Positions 9,140 through 17,331 of a stretch of 64,000 nt of DNA are shown here, one piece after another. Below the pieces are notes generated by a model. That model did not search any database, was not told where the DNA came from, and saw nothing but the letters and a program-made list of their open reading frames with translations. Every line of letters begins with the position of its first letter. Within the stretch, counting starts at the first letter, position 1. The DNA comes from Roseospira navarrensis (GTDB taxonomy: Bacteria > Pseudomonadota > Alphaproteobacteria > Rhodospirillales > Rhodospirillaceae), in contig NZ_WIVE01000008.1 of assembly GCF_009601025.1 (NCBI RefSeq), positions 1-64,000 of the forward strand. Reading direction: 5' to 3'. A program made the position numbers and the translations under genes.

Positions 9140-9255
9140 CCCCGGCCCGGCTCGGCGTCGATCGGGCGCATGAGACGCAAGCCGTTTGACGGGTTCGCTC
9201 CGGAGGATTGGTTCGCTTCGGATGATCGGTTTGCCGTATCATCGGGGCGCGCCTC

Positions 9256-9590
9256 CCGGACTCCCTCCCCTGGCGAGGGGAGGGTTGGGGAGGGGCAGGG
9301 CGACGGGCTCAGGTTAACGGCATCCCTCTTCCAGGTCTTTGCAGGGGGTCGGAGACCTGCGCTCGAGGTCCTTCAGCCGCTTCGCGGCTTCAGGATGACA
9401 TCCTATCATTTTAGGGTGTCATCCCGAGTGAGCGAAGCGAGACGAGGGATCTCGAGAGGCCTGCTCTGACGGCGCGGACCGTGCCATCCGTTTAACCTGT
9501 GCCCGTTGCCCTGTGCCGCCCTTGCCCCCTCCCAACCTCCCCCCTGCCGTGGGGAGGAGTCCGGTCTCGCGGTCCGACTCCGATCCTGTC
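9256..9590. repeat. Composite of dispersed intergenic repeats
   Basis: Three repeat modules fill this gene-free stretch (9140-9603). Bases 9256-9296 hold the 'ggactccctcccc…ggggagggttggggaggg' module. Bases 9521-9553 hold its inverse (ccctcccaacctcccc). Between them, 9361-9463 carries the second family ('cttcaggatgac…gtcatcccgag…gagggatctcgag'). The same modules recur at 15.7, 19.5, 25.6 and 37.6 kb. No transposase or terminal duplication is visible. Confidence 0.8.
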
Positions 9591-9603
9591 TTCCGGGTTC
9601 CGT

Positions 9604-10896
9604 ATGACATACCAAGAGTTGTCCGCCCTCGATCCCGGTCCCGTGGTGCCGCGTCCGCGCCCCGGGCCCGCCGCGCTGCTCTATCGGGGCCACGCCGGCC
9701 CGCTGGAGGAGATCCCCATCGCCTTCGCCGCCGCCCTGGCCGCGCGCGGCCTGCGGGTCGGCGGGCTGGCCCAGCGCACCCGGCGTCACCCGGAGACCGG
9801 CCGCAAGACCGGCATGGCCGTGGTGGATGTGGCCACCGGGCGGTCGCACGACATCATGCAGAAGCTGGGGCGCGACTCGGCGGCCTGCTCGCTGGATACT
9901 CAGGGGCTGGCGGGGGCCACCCACGTGTTGCGCCAGGCCGTCGATGACGGGGTGGACCTGCTGGTGGTCTCCAAGTTCGGCCACCTGGAGGCGGAGGGCC
10001 AGGGGCTGGCCCACGAGATGCTGCACGCCATGGCCGAGGGCGTGCCGGTGCTGACCCTGGTGCCCGAGTCCCACGCCCTGGACTGGCTGGCTTTCACCGA
10101 GCCCGTGGGCCGCATCCTGCGGCCCACGCTGGACGCCTGCTGGCGCTGGTGGGGGCCGCACGGCCTGTACGACGAGATGATGGCGGGCGTGCCCGCCGAC
10201 GCGCTCGTCCGCCGGGTGGTGGTGGGCCTGAACTGGATGATGGTGGAAGGGCCGGACGGCGTGGGGCTCGCCCAGACTCCCGTGCGGGACGGCGCGGGAT
10301 GCCGCCCGCCCCCGGCGGCGGGGGCGCTGACCGGGCGGCCCCTGGCCGACCTGGCGCGGCTGGCCGGGTCGCTCGATCCCATGGCCCGGGCGCTCGGCGC
10401 GGCGGCCCTGAACGCGGCCCATAATCGGGTCGATCTGGCGGGAGAGGCGGTCAACGGCCTCGACCTGTTCGCCGAGGCGGCGGCTCATGCCAGCGCGCCG
10501 GCGATGGTGGGCGCGTTCCCGGGGGTGGCGGAGCGGGTGCCCCACCTGCGCCTGATCGAGCGCGCGCCCGGCCCCGGCCGCTTTCCCGAGCAGGCGGCGC
10601 CCGCGCTGCTGCCGGACGCCGAAGCCGTGCTGCTGACTGCCGCCACCTTCGCCAACGGCTCGCTGCCGGGACTGCTGGCGCTGGCTCGTCCGGGCGCCGA
10701 GGTGATCGTCACCGGCCCCGGCACCCCGCTGGCCCCGCTGCTGTGCGACCACGGGGTGACGGCGCTGGCGGGACTGGTGGTGGAGGATGCGGACGGCCTC
10801 GCCCGCGCGGTGGCCGAGGGGGCCGGCGCCCGCACCCTGATGCGCTTCGGCCGGACCCTGGTGGTGCGGCGGGCGGCGGATCAATCGTCGTCGTAA
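9604..10896 (+). CDS. DUF2478 - DUF4213/DUF364 fusion protein, probably metal (molybdenum) related
   Basis: A 430-residue protein with two domains normally found in separate genes. Residues ~20-165 match DUF2478 (P-loop NTPase-like, usually next to molybdate transport genes): 'LAARGLRVGGLAQRT' and 'LLVVSKFGHLEAEGQGLAHEM…GVPVLTLV'. Residues ~185-425 match DUF4213/DUF364 (putative heavy-metal chelation): 'VVVGLNWMMVEGPDGVGLAQTP', then a Rossmann-like half with 'AVLLTAATFANGSLPGLL'. The molybdopterin gene moaA lies 2.3 kb away, in line with a molybdenum role, but that is inference. There is no clear Shine-Dalgarno before 9604. Its last 16 bp overlap the dihaem cytochrome gene tail to tail. Confidence 0.75.
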   Translation: MTYQELSALDPGPVVPRPRPGPAALLYRGHAGPLEEIPIAFAAALAARGLRVGGLAQRTRRHPETGRKTGMAVVDVATGRSHDIMQKLGRDSAACSLDTQGLAGATHVLRQAVDDGVDLLVVSKFGHLEAEGQGLAHEMLHAMAEGVPVLTLVPESHALDWLAFTEPVGRILRPTLDACWRWWGPHGLYDEMMAGVPADALVRRVVVGLNWMMVEGPDGVGLAQTPVRDGAGCRPPPAAGALTGRPLADLARLAGSLDPMARALGAAALNAAHNRVDLAGEAVNGLDLFAEAAAHASAPAMVGAFPGVAERVPHLRLIERAPGPGRFPEQAAPALLPDAEAVLLTAATFANGSLPGLLALARPGAEVIVTGPGTPLAPLLCDHGVTALAGLVVEDADGLARAVAEGAGARTLMRFGRTLVVRRAADQSSS

Positions 10897-11399
10897 TACC
10901 CGCGCTCGGCGTCCTTGTGGCAGGCGAGGCAGTTGGACTTGGTCACCACCTCCGGGCGCTCCCAGACCGACGGGCGGAAGTCGTGCTCGTCCAGGAAGGC
11001 GGGGTTCTCGGTGATGCGCAGCGGCACGCCGTCCTCGCGGACGTACCGCATGTACTCGCGGGCCAGGCCGGACGGCTGGGCATCGCCCGCGTTGGCCATC
11101 AGATAGACCAGGATTTCGTCGGCCTTTTCGGGGGCGATGGTGGCATCGTCGCCGAAGTGGTCGGCAAGCCCGTTCATCATCGCCAGCCACGAGCGCGCCG
11201 GCAGGAACCCGGGCTGAAAGGCCATGTGGCAGTCGCCGCATTCCTCCTGCGTGAGCTGGTGGGTCACCGGCGGGATCCACTCGTCGTCATCGGCCCGGGC
11301 GGACCCGGGCTGGGCGGTGCCGGCGGCGAGGCCGATCAGGAGCGCGGCGGCGCCGGTGGCGACGCTGCGCAGGCGGGGGCGGGTCGGGGTTCGGGTCAT
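10881..11399 (-). CDS. Dihaem cytochrome c (DHC family)
   Basis: A 172-residue periplasmic cytochrome with a signal peptide (cleavage near ARA-DDD, residue ~36) and two haem c sites: CGDCH (54-58) and CLACH (157-161). The segment 'FLPARSWLAMMNGLADHFGDDA' is diagnostic of the DHC family first described in Rhodobacter sphaeroides, where DHC is the electron donor to the oxygen-binding sphaeroides haem protein (SHP). The upstream gene encodes a membrane cytochrome b fused to SHP, two bases away, so the whole electron path is in one operon. Confidence 0.9.
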   Translation of the reverse strand: MTRTPTRPRLRSVATGAAALLIGLAAGTAQPGSARADDDEWIPPVTHQLTQEECGDCHMAFQPGFLPARSWLAMMNGLADHFGDDATIAPEKADEILVYLMANAGDAQPSGLAREYMRYVREDGVPLRITENPAFLDEHDFRPSVWERPEVVTKSNCLACHKDAERGYYDDD

Positions 11400-11401
11400 G
11401 G

Positions 11402-12349
11402 TCACTGTCCCATCATGAAGGTGATGTAGTCGCCCTTTTCCTGGGCCGTGCATTCGCGACCCAGCACTTCGTCGCAATCGCGGTGGAACTGCTTGGCGAC
11501 CTCGTCGGGATCGGTGAAGCGGTCCGGGTTGACCGAGACGGCCACGGGCTCGATCGGGCGGCCGGTCTTGGCGTTGCGGCCCGTGGCGCGCGGATCCTCG
11601 GTGTGGCAGGCGGTGCAAGAGGGCGTGCGTTCGTCGCCGCCGGCCCAGCGGGTGCGGAACAGGGTTTCCCCCGCCGCCGCATCGAACCCGTTGAAGGCCG
11701 GATCGGCCGCCCGGGCCTCCTCGGCCAGCGTGTCCAGGATGGCCTGTCGGTCCTCGGCGTCCCCCGCCAGCGCCGGGGTCGGCGCGGTCAGCGCGAGGGG
11801 CGCGGCCACGGCGGCGGCGAACAGCATTCCGGCGGAGACGGTCGCCGGCCGCAGGCGCTGGGTGAGCATCCGGCGCAGGCCGGCGAACATGTACACAACG
11901 AAGGCCACATGGGCGCCGATCACCCACAGGGCGGCATCCGTCAGGCCGCCGTGCAGGTCCTCGACCGAGGGCAGCCAGTGCGCGGCCATGCCGCTCCCGG
12001 CGGACGCGCCGACGGTGGCGAACAGGGCCACGGCGAGCCAGCCGAACAGGGGATTGCGGCCCCGGCGCTCGGCCAGCCAGCGGCGCGTGCCGGCCAGCGA
12101 CGGGCGCGGCAGCCGCCAGGGCATCTTGGTGGCGAACAGACCGACCAGCAGGCGGGCGGCGACGGCCACAAGCACCGTGTACCCGGCGACCTGGTGCATC
12201 ATGTAGAAATCGTCGTTGTCGCCGGTCAGCCAGGCGACGAGGAAACCACCGGCAATGACGGCATGCCAGGCCCGCATCGCGGGCAGCGCGATCCGGAACG
12301 AGGGGCGGCGGGCGGTGTCGCGGGGCCGGGATGGGGTGGCGCGGGTCAT
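11402..12349 (-). CDS. Cytochrome b561 - sphaeroides haem protein (SHP) fusion
   Basis: Residues ~20-165 are a four-helix cytochrome b561 with membrane histidines (H29, H52, H147 among candidates). Residues ~195-315 are SHP (DUF1924): one haem c site CTACH (245-249), 'IEPVAVSVNPDRFTD' holding N274, the asparagine position that ligates haem in SHP, and Cys292/Cys300 for its disulphide. Between them, 'MLFAAAVAAPLALTAPTPALA-G' looks like SHP's own signal peptide kept as a fifth membrane segment, ending in a plausible signal-peptidase site. In R. sphaeroides these are separate genes. The fused order puts SHP in the periplasm, next to the quinol-side cytochrome and DHC. Confidence 0.85.
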   Translation of the reverse strand: MTRATPSRPRDTARRPSFRIALPAMRAWHAVIAGGFLVAWLTGDNDDFYMMHQVAGYTVLVAVAARLLVGLFATKMPWRLPRPSLAGTRRWLAERRGRNPLFGWLAVALFATVGASAGSGMAAHWLPSVEDLHGGLTDAALWVIGAHVAFVVYMFAGLRRMLTQRLRPATVSAGMLFAAAVAAPLALTAPTPALAGDAEDRQAILDTLAEEARAADPAFNGFDAAAGETLFRTRWAGGDERTPSCTACHTEDPRATGRNAKTGRPIEPVAVSVNPDRFTDPDEVAKQFHRDCDEVLGRECTAQEKGDYITFMMGQ

Positions 12350-12391
12350 GAACGGTCTCCCTGGGTCGGTGATGGAGCGCTTCGGATGGGA

Positions 12392-12886
12392 TCAGTCGTC
12401 GTCGCGGTCGCCGTCCCGATCCTCGTCCCGGTCATCGTCGTCATCGTCTTCATACCCGGAGCCGCTGTAGCCACTGCGATCGTCGTCGGTCCGGTAGCCG
12501 GTCTGGCTGCCCTGGCCGCCCTGACCGACATAGCCGGTCTGGTTGCCCTGGCTGCCCTGGCCGCCCTGGCCGCCGGTCCATCCGGAGCCCCGCCCGTTGC
12601 CCTGGCCCTGGCCCCGGCCCCGGTCGTCGCCGTCGCGGCCGGACATGCGGCCGCCCTCGCCGGAGGGCGTGTTGACATAGCCCGACTGGGCCAGGACGGT
12701 GGGCGCCGTTGCGGTTGCGGGCGCGGACGGCGCGTCCGCCGTCTGGGCGCTCGTCTCCGCGCTGGAGGTCGGCGCGGTCATCGCGACGGGGGCATAGGTG
12801 GGGGCGGCCACTTCGGCCCAGGCGAGGCCGGCGCCGGCGATCACGGCGGCGGCGGCGAGACCCTGGAGGGTGGTGCGAACAATCAT
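12392..12886 (-). CDS. Secreted low-complexity acidic protein (unknown)
   Basis: 164 residues. A signal peptide (residues 1-24, cleavage near AWA-EV) is followed by an Ala/Thr/Ser/Pro linker, then a Gly/Gln/Asn/Ser-rich stretch with repeated GY and GQGGQGSQ units (about residues 68-140), and a C-terminal tail made almost only of Asp, Glu and Arg. I do not recognise a family. The acidic tail could bind cations, but that is a guess. It is the first gene of the operon with the cytochrome b-SHP fusion (42 bp downstream) and lies just under the 11-bp repeat operator, so it is co-regulated with the cytochromes. Confidence 0.7.
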   Translation of the reverse strand: MIVRTTLQGLAAAAVIAGAGLAWAEVAAPTYAPVAMTAPTSSAETSAQTADAPSAPATATAPTVLAQSGYVNTPSGEGGRMSGRDGDDRGRGQGQGNGRGSGWTGGQGGQGSQGNQTGYVGQGGQGSQTGYRTDDDRSGYSGSGYEDDDDDDRDEDRDGDRDDD

Positions 12887-12945
12887 GATGCGTTCTCCTG
12901 TCTGTGGTCCGGGTTGACCATGACCGGGTGTCTAGCAAAGGACGG

Positions 12946-12984
12946 CTGACGCCCCGCTGACGTGTCCCTGACGCCCCGCTGACG
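12946..12984. promoter_or_regulatory. Four CTGACG half-sites spaced 11 bp: OmpR/PhoB-type operator
   Basis: CTGACG occurs at 12946, 12957, 12968 and 12979, exactly 11 bp apart; the spacers alternate (CCCCG, TGTCC, CCCCG). The result is a 17-bp direct repeat with a 22-bp period. Tandem hexamers at one helical turn are how OmpR/PhoB-family response regulators bind. The site is 60 bp upstream of the acidic-protein start on the minus strand and 180 bp before moaA on the plus strand. Distance favours control of the SHP operon. Confidence 0.6.
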
Positions 12985-13166
12985 GTGGTCATCCTGATCG
13001 GCCGTGACCCGGATGTGGCCGGCTCACCGTCTCGGCCGCGATGTCCCGTGAAAAATCGGGGACATGCGCCCCTGGCCGATCGGTCGCGGCGGCGCTATAT
13101 GTTTCGAGGGTGGTGCAGACGGTTGCGCCCCCGTGGCCCCTTCAGCCTGTTCCGGGACCGGACCGT

Positions 13167-14156
13167 ATGATCGACCCCTTCGGACGCGCCGTGACCTACC
13201 TCCGGGTTTCCGTGACGGACCGCTGCGATCTCCGCTGCCAATACTGCATGGCGGAGCAGATGAGTTTCCTGCCGAAACGGGAGCTGCTGACGCTGGAGGA
13301 GCTGGAGCGCGTCTGCCGCGCCTTTGTCTCCAAGGGGGTGCGCAAGCTGCGCATCACCGGCGGCGAACCGCTGGTCCGCAAGGACGTCATGACCCTGTTC
13401 CGGGGGCTGGGGCGGATGCTGGACGACGGCGGGCTGGACGAACTGACCCTCACCAGCAACGGCACCACGCTGGCCAAACACGCCCACGCGTTGGCCGACT
13501 GCGGGGTGCGGCGCATCAACATCTCGCTGGACACGCTGGATCCGGAGCGCTTCCGCACCGTCACCCGGCGCGGCGACTCCGACAAGGTGATGGAAGGCAT
13601 CGCCGCCGCCCGCGCCGCCGGCCTGAAGGTGAAGATCAACACCGTCGCGATGAAGGACTTCAACGAGGATGAGTTCAGCCGCATGGTCGCCTGGTGCGGC
13701 GAGCGCGGCTTCGACCTGTGCTTCATCGAGACCATGCCCATGGGCGAGATCGGTCCCGACCGGGTGGATCAGTACCTGCCGGTCACCAGCGTCCGTGATC
13801 GCCTGGGCGAATCCTGGACCCTGACCGAGACGCCGTTCCGCACCGGCGGGCCGGCGCGCTATGTGGACGTGGCGGAGACCGGCCAGCGCATCGGCTTCAT
13901 TACCCCGATGACGCACAACTTCTGCGAAAGCTGCAACCGGGTCCGTCTGACCTGCACGGGCACGCTGTACATGTGCCTGGGCCAGGAGGACGCCGCCGAT
14001 CTGCGCGCGCCGCTGCGGGCCTATCCCGACGATGACGGTCCGCTTCTGGAGGCCATCGACGCGGCCATCGCGCGCAAGCCGAAGGGGCATGATTTCGTCA
14101 TCGACCGGACGAACCGGCCCGCCGTCTCCCGCCACATGAGCGTCACGGGTGGGTGA
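13167..14156 (+). CDS. moaA: GTP 3',8-cyclase MoaA (molybdenum cofactor biosynthesis)
   Basis: A radical SAM enzyme that, with MoaC, turns GTP into cyclic pyranopterin phosphate. The N-terminal cluster motif CDLRCQYC binds the SAM [4Fe-4S] cluster. The C-terminal cluster uses CESC and the following cysteine in '[12 protein letters not shown]'. ITGGEPL and the C-terminal VTGG tail needed for function are present. Length is 329 residues. The ATG at 13167 fits the family N-terminus ([19 protein letters not shown]); the open frame upstream shows no similarity. No other moa or moe gene is adjacent. Confidence 0.96.
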   Translation: MIDPFGRAVTYLRVSVTDRCDLRCQYCMAEQMSFLPKRELLTLEELERVCRAFVSKGVRKLRITGGEPLVRKDVMTLFRGLGRMLDDGGLDELTLTSNGTTLAKHAHALADCGVRRINISLDTLDPERFRTVTRRGDSDKVMEGIAAARAAGLKVKINTVAMKDFNEDEFSRMVAWCGERGFDLCFIETMPMGEIGPDRVDQYLPVTSVRDRLGESWTLTETPFRTGGPARYVDVAETGQRIGFITPMTHNFCESCNRVRLTCTGTLYMCLGQEDAADLRAPLRAYPDDDGPLLEAIDAAIARKPKGHDFVIDRTNRPAVSRHMSVTGG

Positions 14157-14452
14157 CGCGCGCGCGCTCTTGCCCTCCGGCGCGTATCCGGACTGGACCG
14201 GACCCCTGCACTGTTGGTATCACCGCTCTCGACAAACGGGAGGGATTCTGCGCGCGCCGTCAAAAAAACCACGGTGCGCCGGGTCGTGCCTCGCGAGAGC
14301 CTGATCATCCTGTCGCCGTGCCGGGCAGCACGCGACGCCTTTTGCCCGGGTGGCGCCGAACCCAGATCATGACACGGCGCCAGACTCGGGTATCCCGTCC
14401 CCGGGCTTTCCGTGCGGCTCGACCCGATCCAGACACAACAGGAGACACACCC

Positions 14453-15520
14453 ATGGCCCTGGTTTCCCTGCGGCAAGTCCTCGATCACGCCGCCGAGCAC
14501 AGCTACGGTGTGCCGGCGTTCAACGTCAACAACATGGAGCAGGTCCTGTCGATCATGCACGCGGCGCAGAAGACCGATTCCCCGGTCATCCTGCAGGCCA
14601 GCCGCGGCGCGCGCTCCTATGCCGGCGACATCATGATCAAGCACATGATCCAGGCCGTCGCCGAGATGTTCCCGGACATCCCGGTGGTGATGCACCAGGA
14701 CCACGGCAACTCCATGTCCACCTGCCTGTCGGCCATCGCCAACGGCTTTTCGTCGGTCATGATGGACGGCTCGCTGGAAGAGGACGCCAAGACCCCCGCC
14801 TCCTACGATTACAACTGGGGCATCACCGGCAAGGTGGCCGAGTCCGCGCACATGGTCGGGGTCTCGGTGGAAGGCGAACTGGGCTGCCTGGGCTCGCTGG
14901 AGACCGGCAAGGGCGACAAGGAGGACGGTCACGGCTTCGAAGGCGAGCTGGACCACTCCATGCTGCTGACCGACCCGGACGAGGCCGCCGACTTCGTCAA
15001 GCGCACCAAGGTGGATGCGCTGGCGGTGGCGATCGGCACCAGCCACGGCGCCTACAAGTTCACGCGCGAGCCGACCGGCGACATCCTGGCGATGAACGTC
15101 ATCAAGGAGATCAACAAGCGCCTGCCCGACACGCACCTGGTGATGCACGGGTCCTCCACCGTGCCGAAGGACCTGCAGGAGCTCATCAACGAGAACGGCG
15201 GCGCCATGCCCGAGACCTGGGGCGTGCCGGTGTCCGAGATCGTCGAGGGCATCAAGAACGGCGTGCGCAAGATCAACATCGACACCGACTGCCGCATGGC
15301 GATCACGGGCACCATCCGCAAGGTGCTGACGACCAAGCCGGAAGAGTTCGATCCGCGCAAGTACCTGAAGCCGTCCATGGAGGCGATGCAGAAGGTCTGC
15401 GAGGACCGCTACGAGGCCTTCGGCACCGCCGGCAAGGCCAGCAAGATCAAGCCGATCCCGCTGGCGGACATGGCGAAGCGCTACGCCTCGGGCTCGCTGG
15501 ATCCGAAGGTCGCGGCGTAA
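14453..15520 (+). CDS. fba: Fructose-bisphosphate aldolase, class II (Calvin-cycle type)
   Basis: A zinc-dependent class II aldolase (355 residues) cleaving or forming fructose-1,6-bisphosphate. Zn and substrate motifs seen: 'VMHQDHGNS' (metal His and catalytic Asp), '[12 protein letters not shown]', '[13 protein letters not shown]', 'VMHGSSTVP' and '[11 protein letters not shown]'. The long form with the EDGHG insertion is the type found in Calvin-cycle operons of proteobacteria, but no cbb genes are adjacent. The start has AGGAG at 11-15 bases upstream. The 296-bp leader (14157-14452) holds no visible gene. Confidence 0.95.
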   Translation: MALVSLRQVLDHAAEHSYGVPAFNVNNMEQVLSIMHAAQKTDSPVILQASRGARSYAGDIMIKHMIQAVAEMFPDIPVVMHQDHGNSMSTCLSAIANGFSSVMMDGSLEEDAKTPASYDYNWGITGKVAESAHMVGVSVEGELGCLGSLETGKGDKEDGHGFEGELDHSMLLTDPDEAADFVKRTKVDALAVAIGTSHGAYKFTREPTGDILAMNVIKEINKRLPDTHLVMHGSSTVPKDLQELINENGGAMPETWGVPVSEIVEGIKNGVRKINIDTDCRMAITGTIRKVLTTKPEEFDPRKYLKPSMEAMQKVCEDRYEAFGTAGKASKIKPIPLADMAKRYASGSLDPKVAA

Positions 15521-15547
15521 CGCGCGGGCCGGATGGCTGGACGGGCG

Positions 15548-15573
15548 TCGGGCGGGGGATTTCCCCCGCCCGA
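15548..15573 (+). terminator. fba: GC hairpin after fba, terminator-like
   Basis: An 11-bp perfect stem (15548-15558 with 15563-15573) and a four-base loop, 27 bp after the fba stop. It lacks a downstream T-run, so it is a weak candidate for intrinsic termination. Confidence 0.45.
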
Positions 15574-15635
15574 TGTGCGTTGGGGGATCAGGCGGGGGCA
15601 ATCCGCCGGGGCTGCGCCGCACCAGCAGTTCTCAT

Positions 15636-15835
15636 TTTGGCCGCGCGGCCTCCGAAATGAGCGCCTGTGAGCCCCAGGCGCGAACCGGACTCCCTCCCCT
15701 GGATAGGGGAGGGTTGGGGTGGGGTTGAAACAAAGCCCGTGGGGTTGATGCGGCAAGTGGGGTCCGCGCGGAAATGAACGCGCCCCCCTCCCAACCTCCC
15801 CCCGAAGGGGGGAGGAGAACAGGCCGGCACCGGCC
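15636..15835. repeat. Inverted pair of the dispersed 'ccctcccc…ggggagggttgggg' repeat
   Basis: The plus-orientation module lies at 15683-15726 and the inverted module (ccctcccaacctcccc) at 15785-15822, separated by about 60 bp. A short inverted stretch (tctcattttgg…ccgaaatgag) is at 15631-15661. This accounts for most of the gene-free region 15521-15963 between fba and purD. Confidence 0.75.
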
Positions 15836-15963
15836 GCAACCGGCGCTCTCCCTCCATCCTGAGAATTGCTGGCGTCGCACGCGGCGGCTTGCGCCTCCGG
15901 CGCGAAGCCGCCCGACGGTTCGGGGTCGCGTTCGCCCCGCCCATCGTGACTCCCGTCCAGGGA

Positions 15964-17256
15964 TCAGCCCGCCTGTTCCCGCTGGATCGCCCGCCAGCCG
16001 ATATCGCGGCGGCAGAAGCCCTCGGGCCAGTCCAGGCGGTCGATGGCGGCATGGGCGCGTCCCTGGGCCTCGGCGACGCTGGCGCCCCGGGCGGTCACGC
16101 CCAGCACCCGGCCGCCGGTGGCCAGCACCGCGCCGTCCGCGCCCGCCTTGGTGCCGGCGTGGAACACGGTCACGCCCTCGACCGCGTCGGCGGCGTCCAG
16201 CCCGCCGATGCCGGTGCCCTTCTCGTAGGCCCCGGGATAGCCCCGCGCGGCCATCACCACCACCAGCGCCGCTTCGTCGCGCCAGCGGGGCAGGGGGGCG
16301 TCCTCCAGGGTGCCGTGGGCGGCGGCCTCCAGCAGGTCCACAAGGTCGCTCGCCAGCCGCACCATCAGCGCCTGACACTCCGGGTCACCGAAGCGGACGT
16401 TGAACTCCAGCACCTTCGGTCCGGTGTCGTCGATCATCAGCCCGGCGAACAGGATCCCCTTGAACGGCGTGCCGGCGGCGGCCATGGCGTCCACGGTGGG
16501 CTGGACGATCTCGGTCATGATGCGCTGTTCCATGACGGGATCGACCACCGGCGCGGGCGCATAGGCCCCCATGCCGCCGGTGTTGGGGCCGGTGTCGCCC
16601 TCGCCGACGCGCTTGTGGTCCTGGGCCGCGCCCAGCGAGACGGCGGTTTCGCCGTCGCACAGGGCGAAGACGCTGGCCTCCTCGCCGCGCAGCCAGTCCT
16701 CGATGACGATGGAGGCCCCGGCCGCGCCGAACGCCCGGTCGGACAGCATGGTGTCCACGGCGGCGAGGGCTTCGTCTTCGGTCTCGCACATCAGGACACC
16801 CTTGCCGGCGGCCAGCCCATCGGCCTTGACCACCAGGGGTGCGCCGCGCTCGCGCACGTGGGCCTTGGCGGCCTCGGCGTCCGAGAACGCCTCGAACCGG
16901 GCCGTCGGCACCTTGGCGCGGGCCAGCACCTGCTTCATGAACGCCTTGGAGCCCTCCAGCCGCGCGGCGGCGGCGGTGGGGCCCAACACAGCGATGCCGG
17001 CGGCCTCCAGCCGGTCCACCAGCCCGGAGACCAGCGGGGCTTCCGGCCCGACCACCACCAGGTCGATGGCGTGGGCGCGGCAGGCGGCGAGGATGCCGTC
17101 CAGGTCCTCCGCCGCCACGTCCGGCAGGCAGGTGGCCACCGCCGCGATGCCCGCGTTGCCGGGGGCGCACCACAGGCCCTTGCACCGGGGCGAGCGCGCC
17201 ACGGCCCAGCACAGGGCGTGTTCGCGTCCGCCGCCGCCGACCACCAGGATATTCAT
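15964..17256 (-). CDS. purD: Phosphoribosylamine-glycine ligase (GAR synthetase)
   Basis: An ATP-grasp enzyme of 430 residues for the second step of purine synthesis. It begins MNILVVGGGGREHAL and has the usual PurD order: N-domain 'LVVVGPEAPLVSGLVD', ATP-grasp 'SKAFMKQVLARAKVPTA' and 'PLVVKADGLAAGKGVL', then 'NTGGMGAY', 'EFNVRFGDPECQ' and the C-terminal adenine-side domain. It is transcribed divergently from xseA with 75 bp between the starts, which must hold both promoters. No other pur gene is adjacent. Confidence 0.97.
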   Translation of the reverse strand: MNILVVGGGGREHALCWAVARSPRCKGLWCAPGNAGIAAVATCLPDVAAEDLDGILAACRAHAIDLVVVGPEAPLVSGLVDRLEAAGIAVLGPTAAAARLEGSKAFMKQVLARAKVPTARFEAFSDAEAAKAHVRERGAPLVVKADGLAAGKGVLMCETEDEALAAVDTMLSDRAFGAAGASIVIEDWLRGEEASVFALCDGETAVSLGAAQDHKRVGEGDTGPNTGGMGAYAPAPVVDPVMEQRIMTEIVQPTVDAMAAAGTPFKGILFAGLMIDDTGPKVLEFNVRFGDPECQALMVRLASDLVDLLEAAAHGTLEDAPLPRWRDEAALVVVMAARGYPGAYEKGTGIGGLDAADAVEGVTVFHAGTKAGADGAVLATGGRVLGVTARGASVAEAQGRAHAAIDRLDWPEGFCRRDIGWRAIQREQAG

Positions 17257-17331
17257 GGGTCCGTGTTCCTTTTTCGACCGTGTCCGTCTGGCGCTTTGCG
17301 CCGGGCGCCGTGTGTAGCATATCCTCCGCCC

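Noticed and set aside
8599-9180. Minus-strand gene opposite the tail of the YihY gene
   Set aside because: Arg/Ser/Pro-rich shadow with no motif; the plus-strand winged-helix tail is coherent.
9256-9590. Insertion sequence
   Set aside because: Only short inverted modules are present; no transposase frame and no target duplication could be seen.
11402-11826. A separate SHP gene starting at the internal methionine before the signal-like segment
   Set aside because: The reading frame runs unbroken from the b561 part, with no stop, spacer or clear ribosome binding site; kept as one fusion, with processing noted as a possibility.
15889-17331. N-terminal extension of xseA by 481 codons across the purD region
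   Set aside because: The extension is antisense to purD, and the ExoVII family N-terminus begins at 17332.
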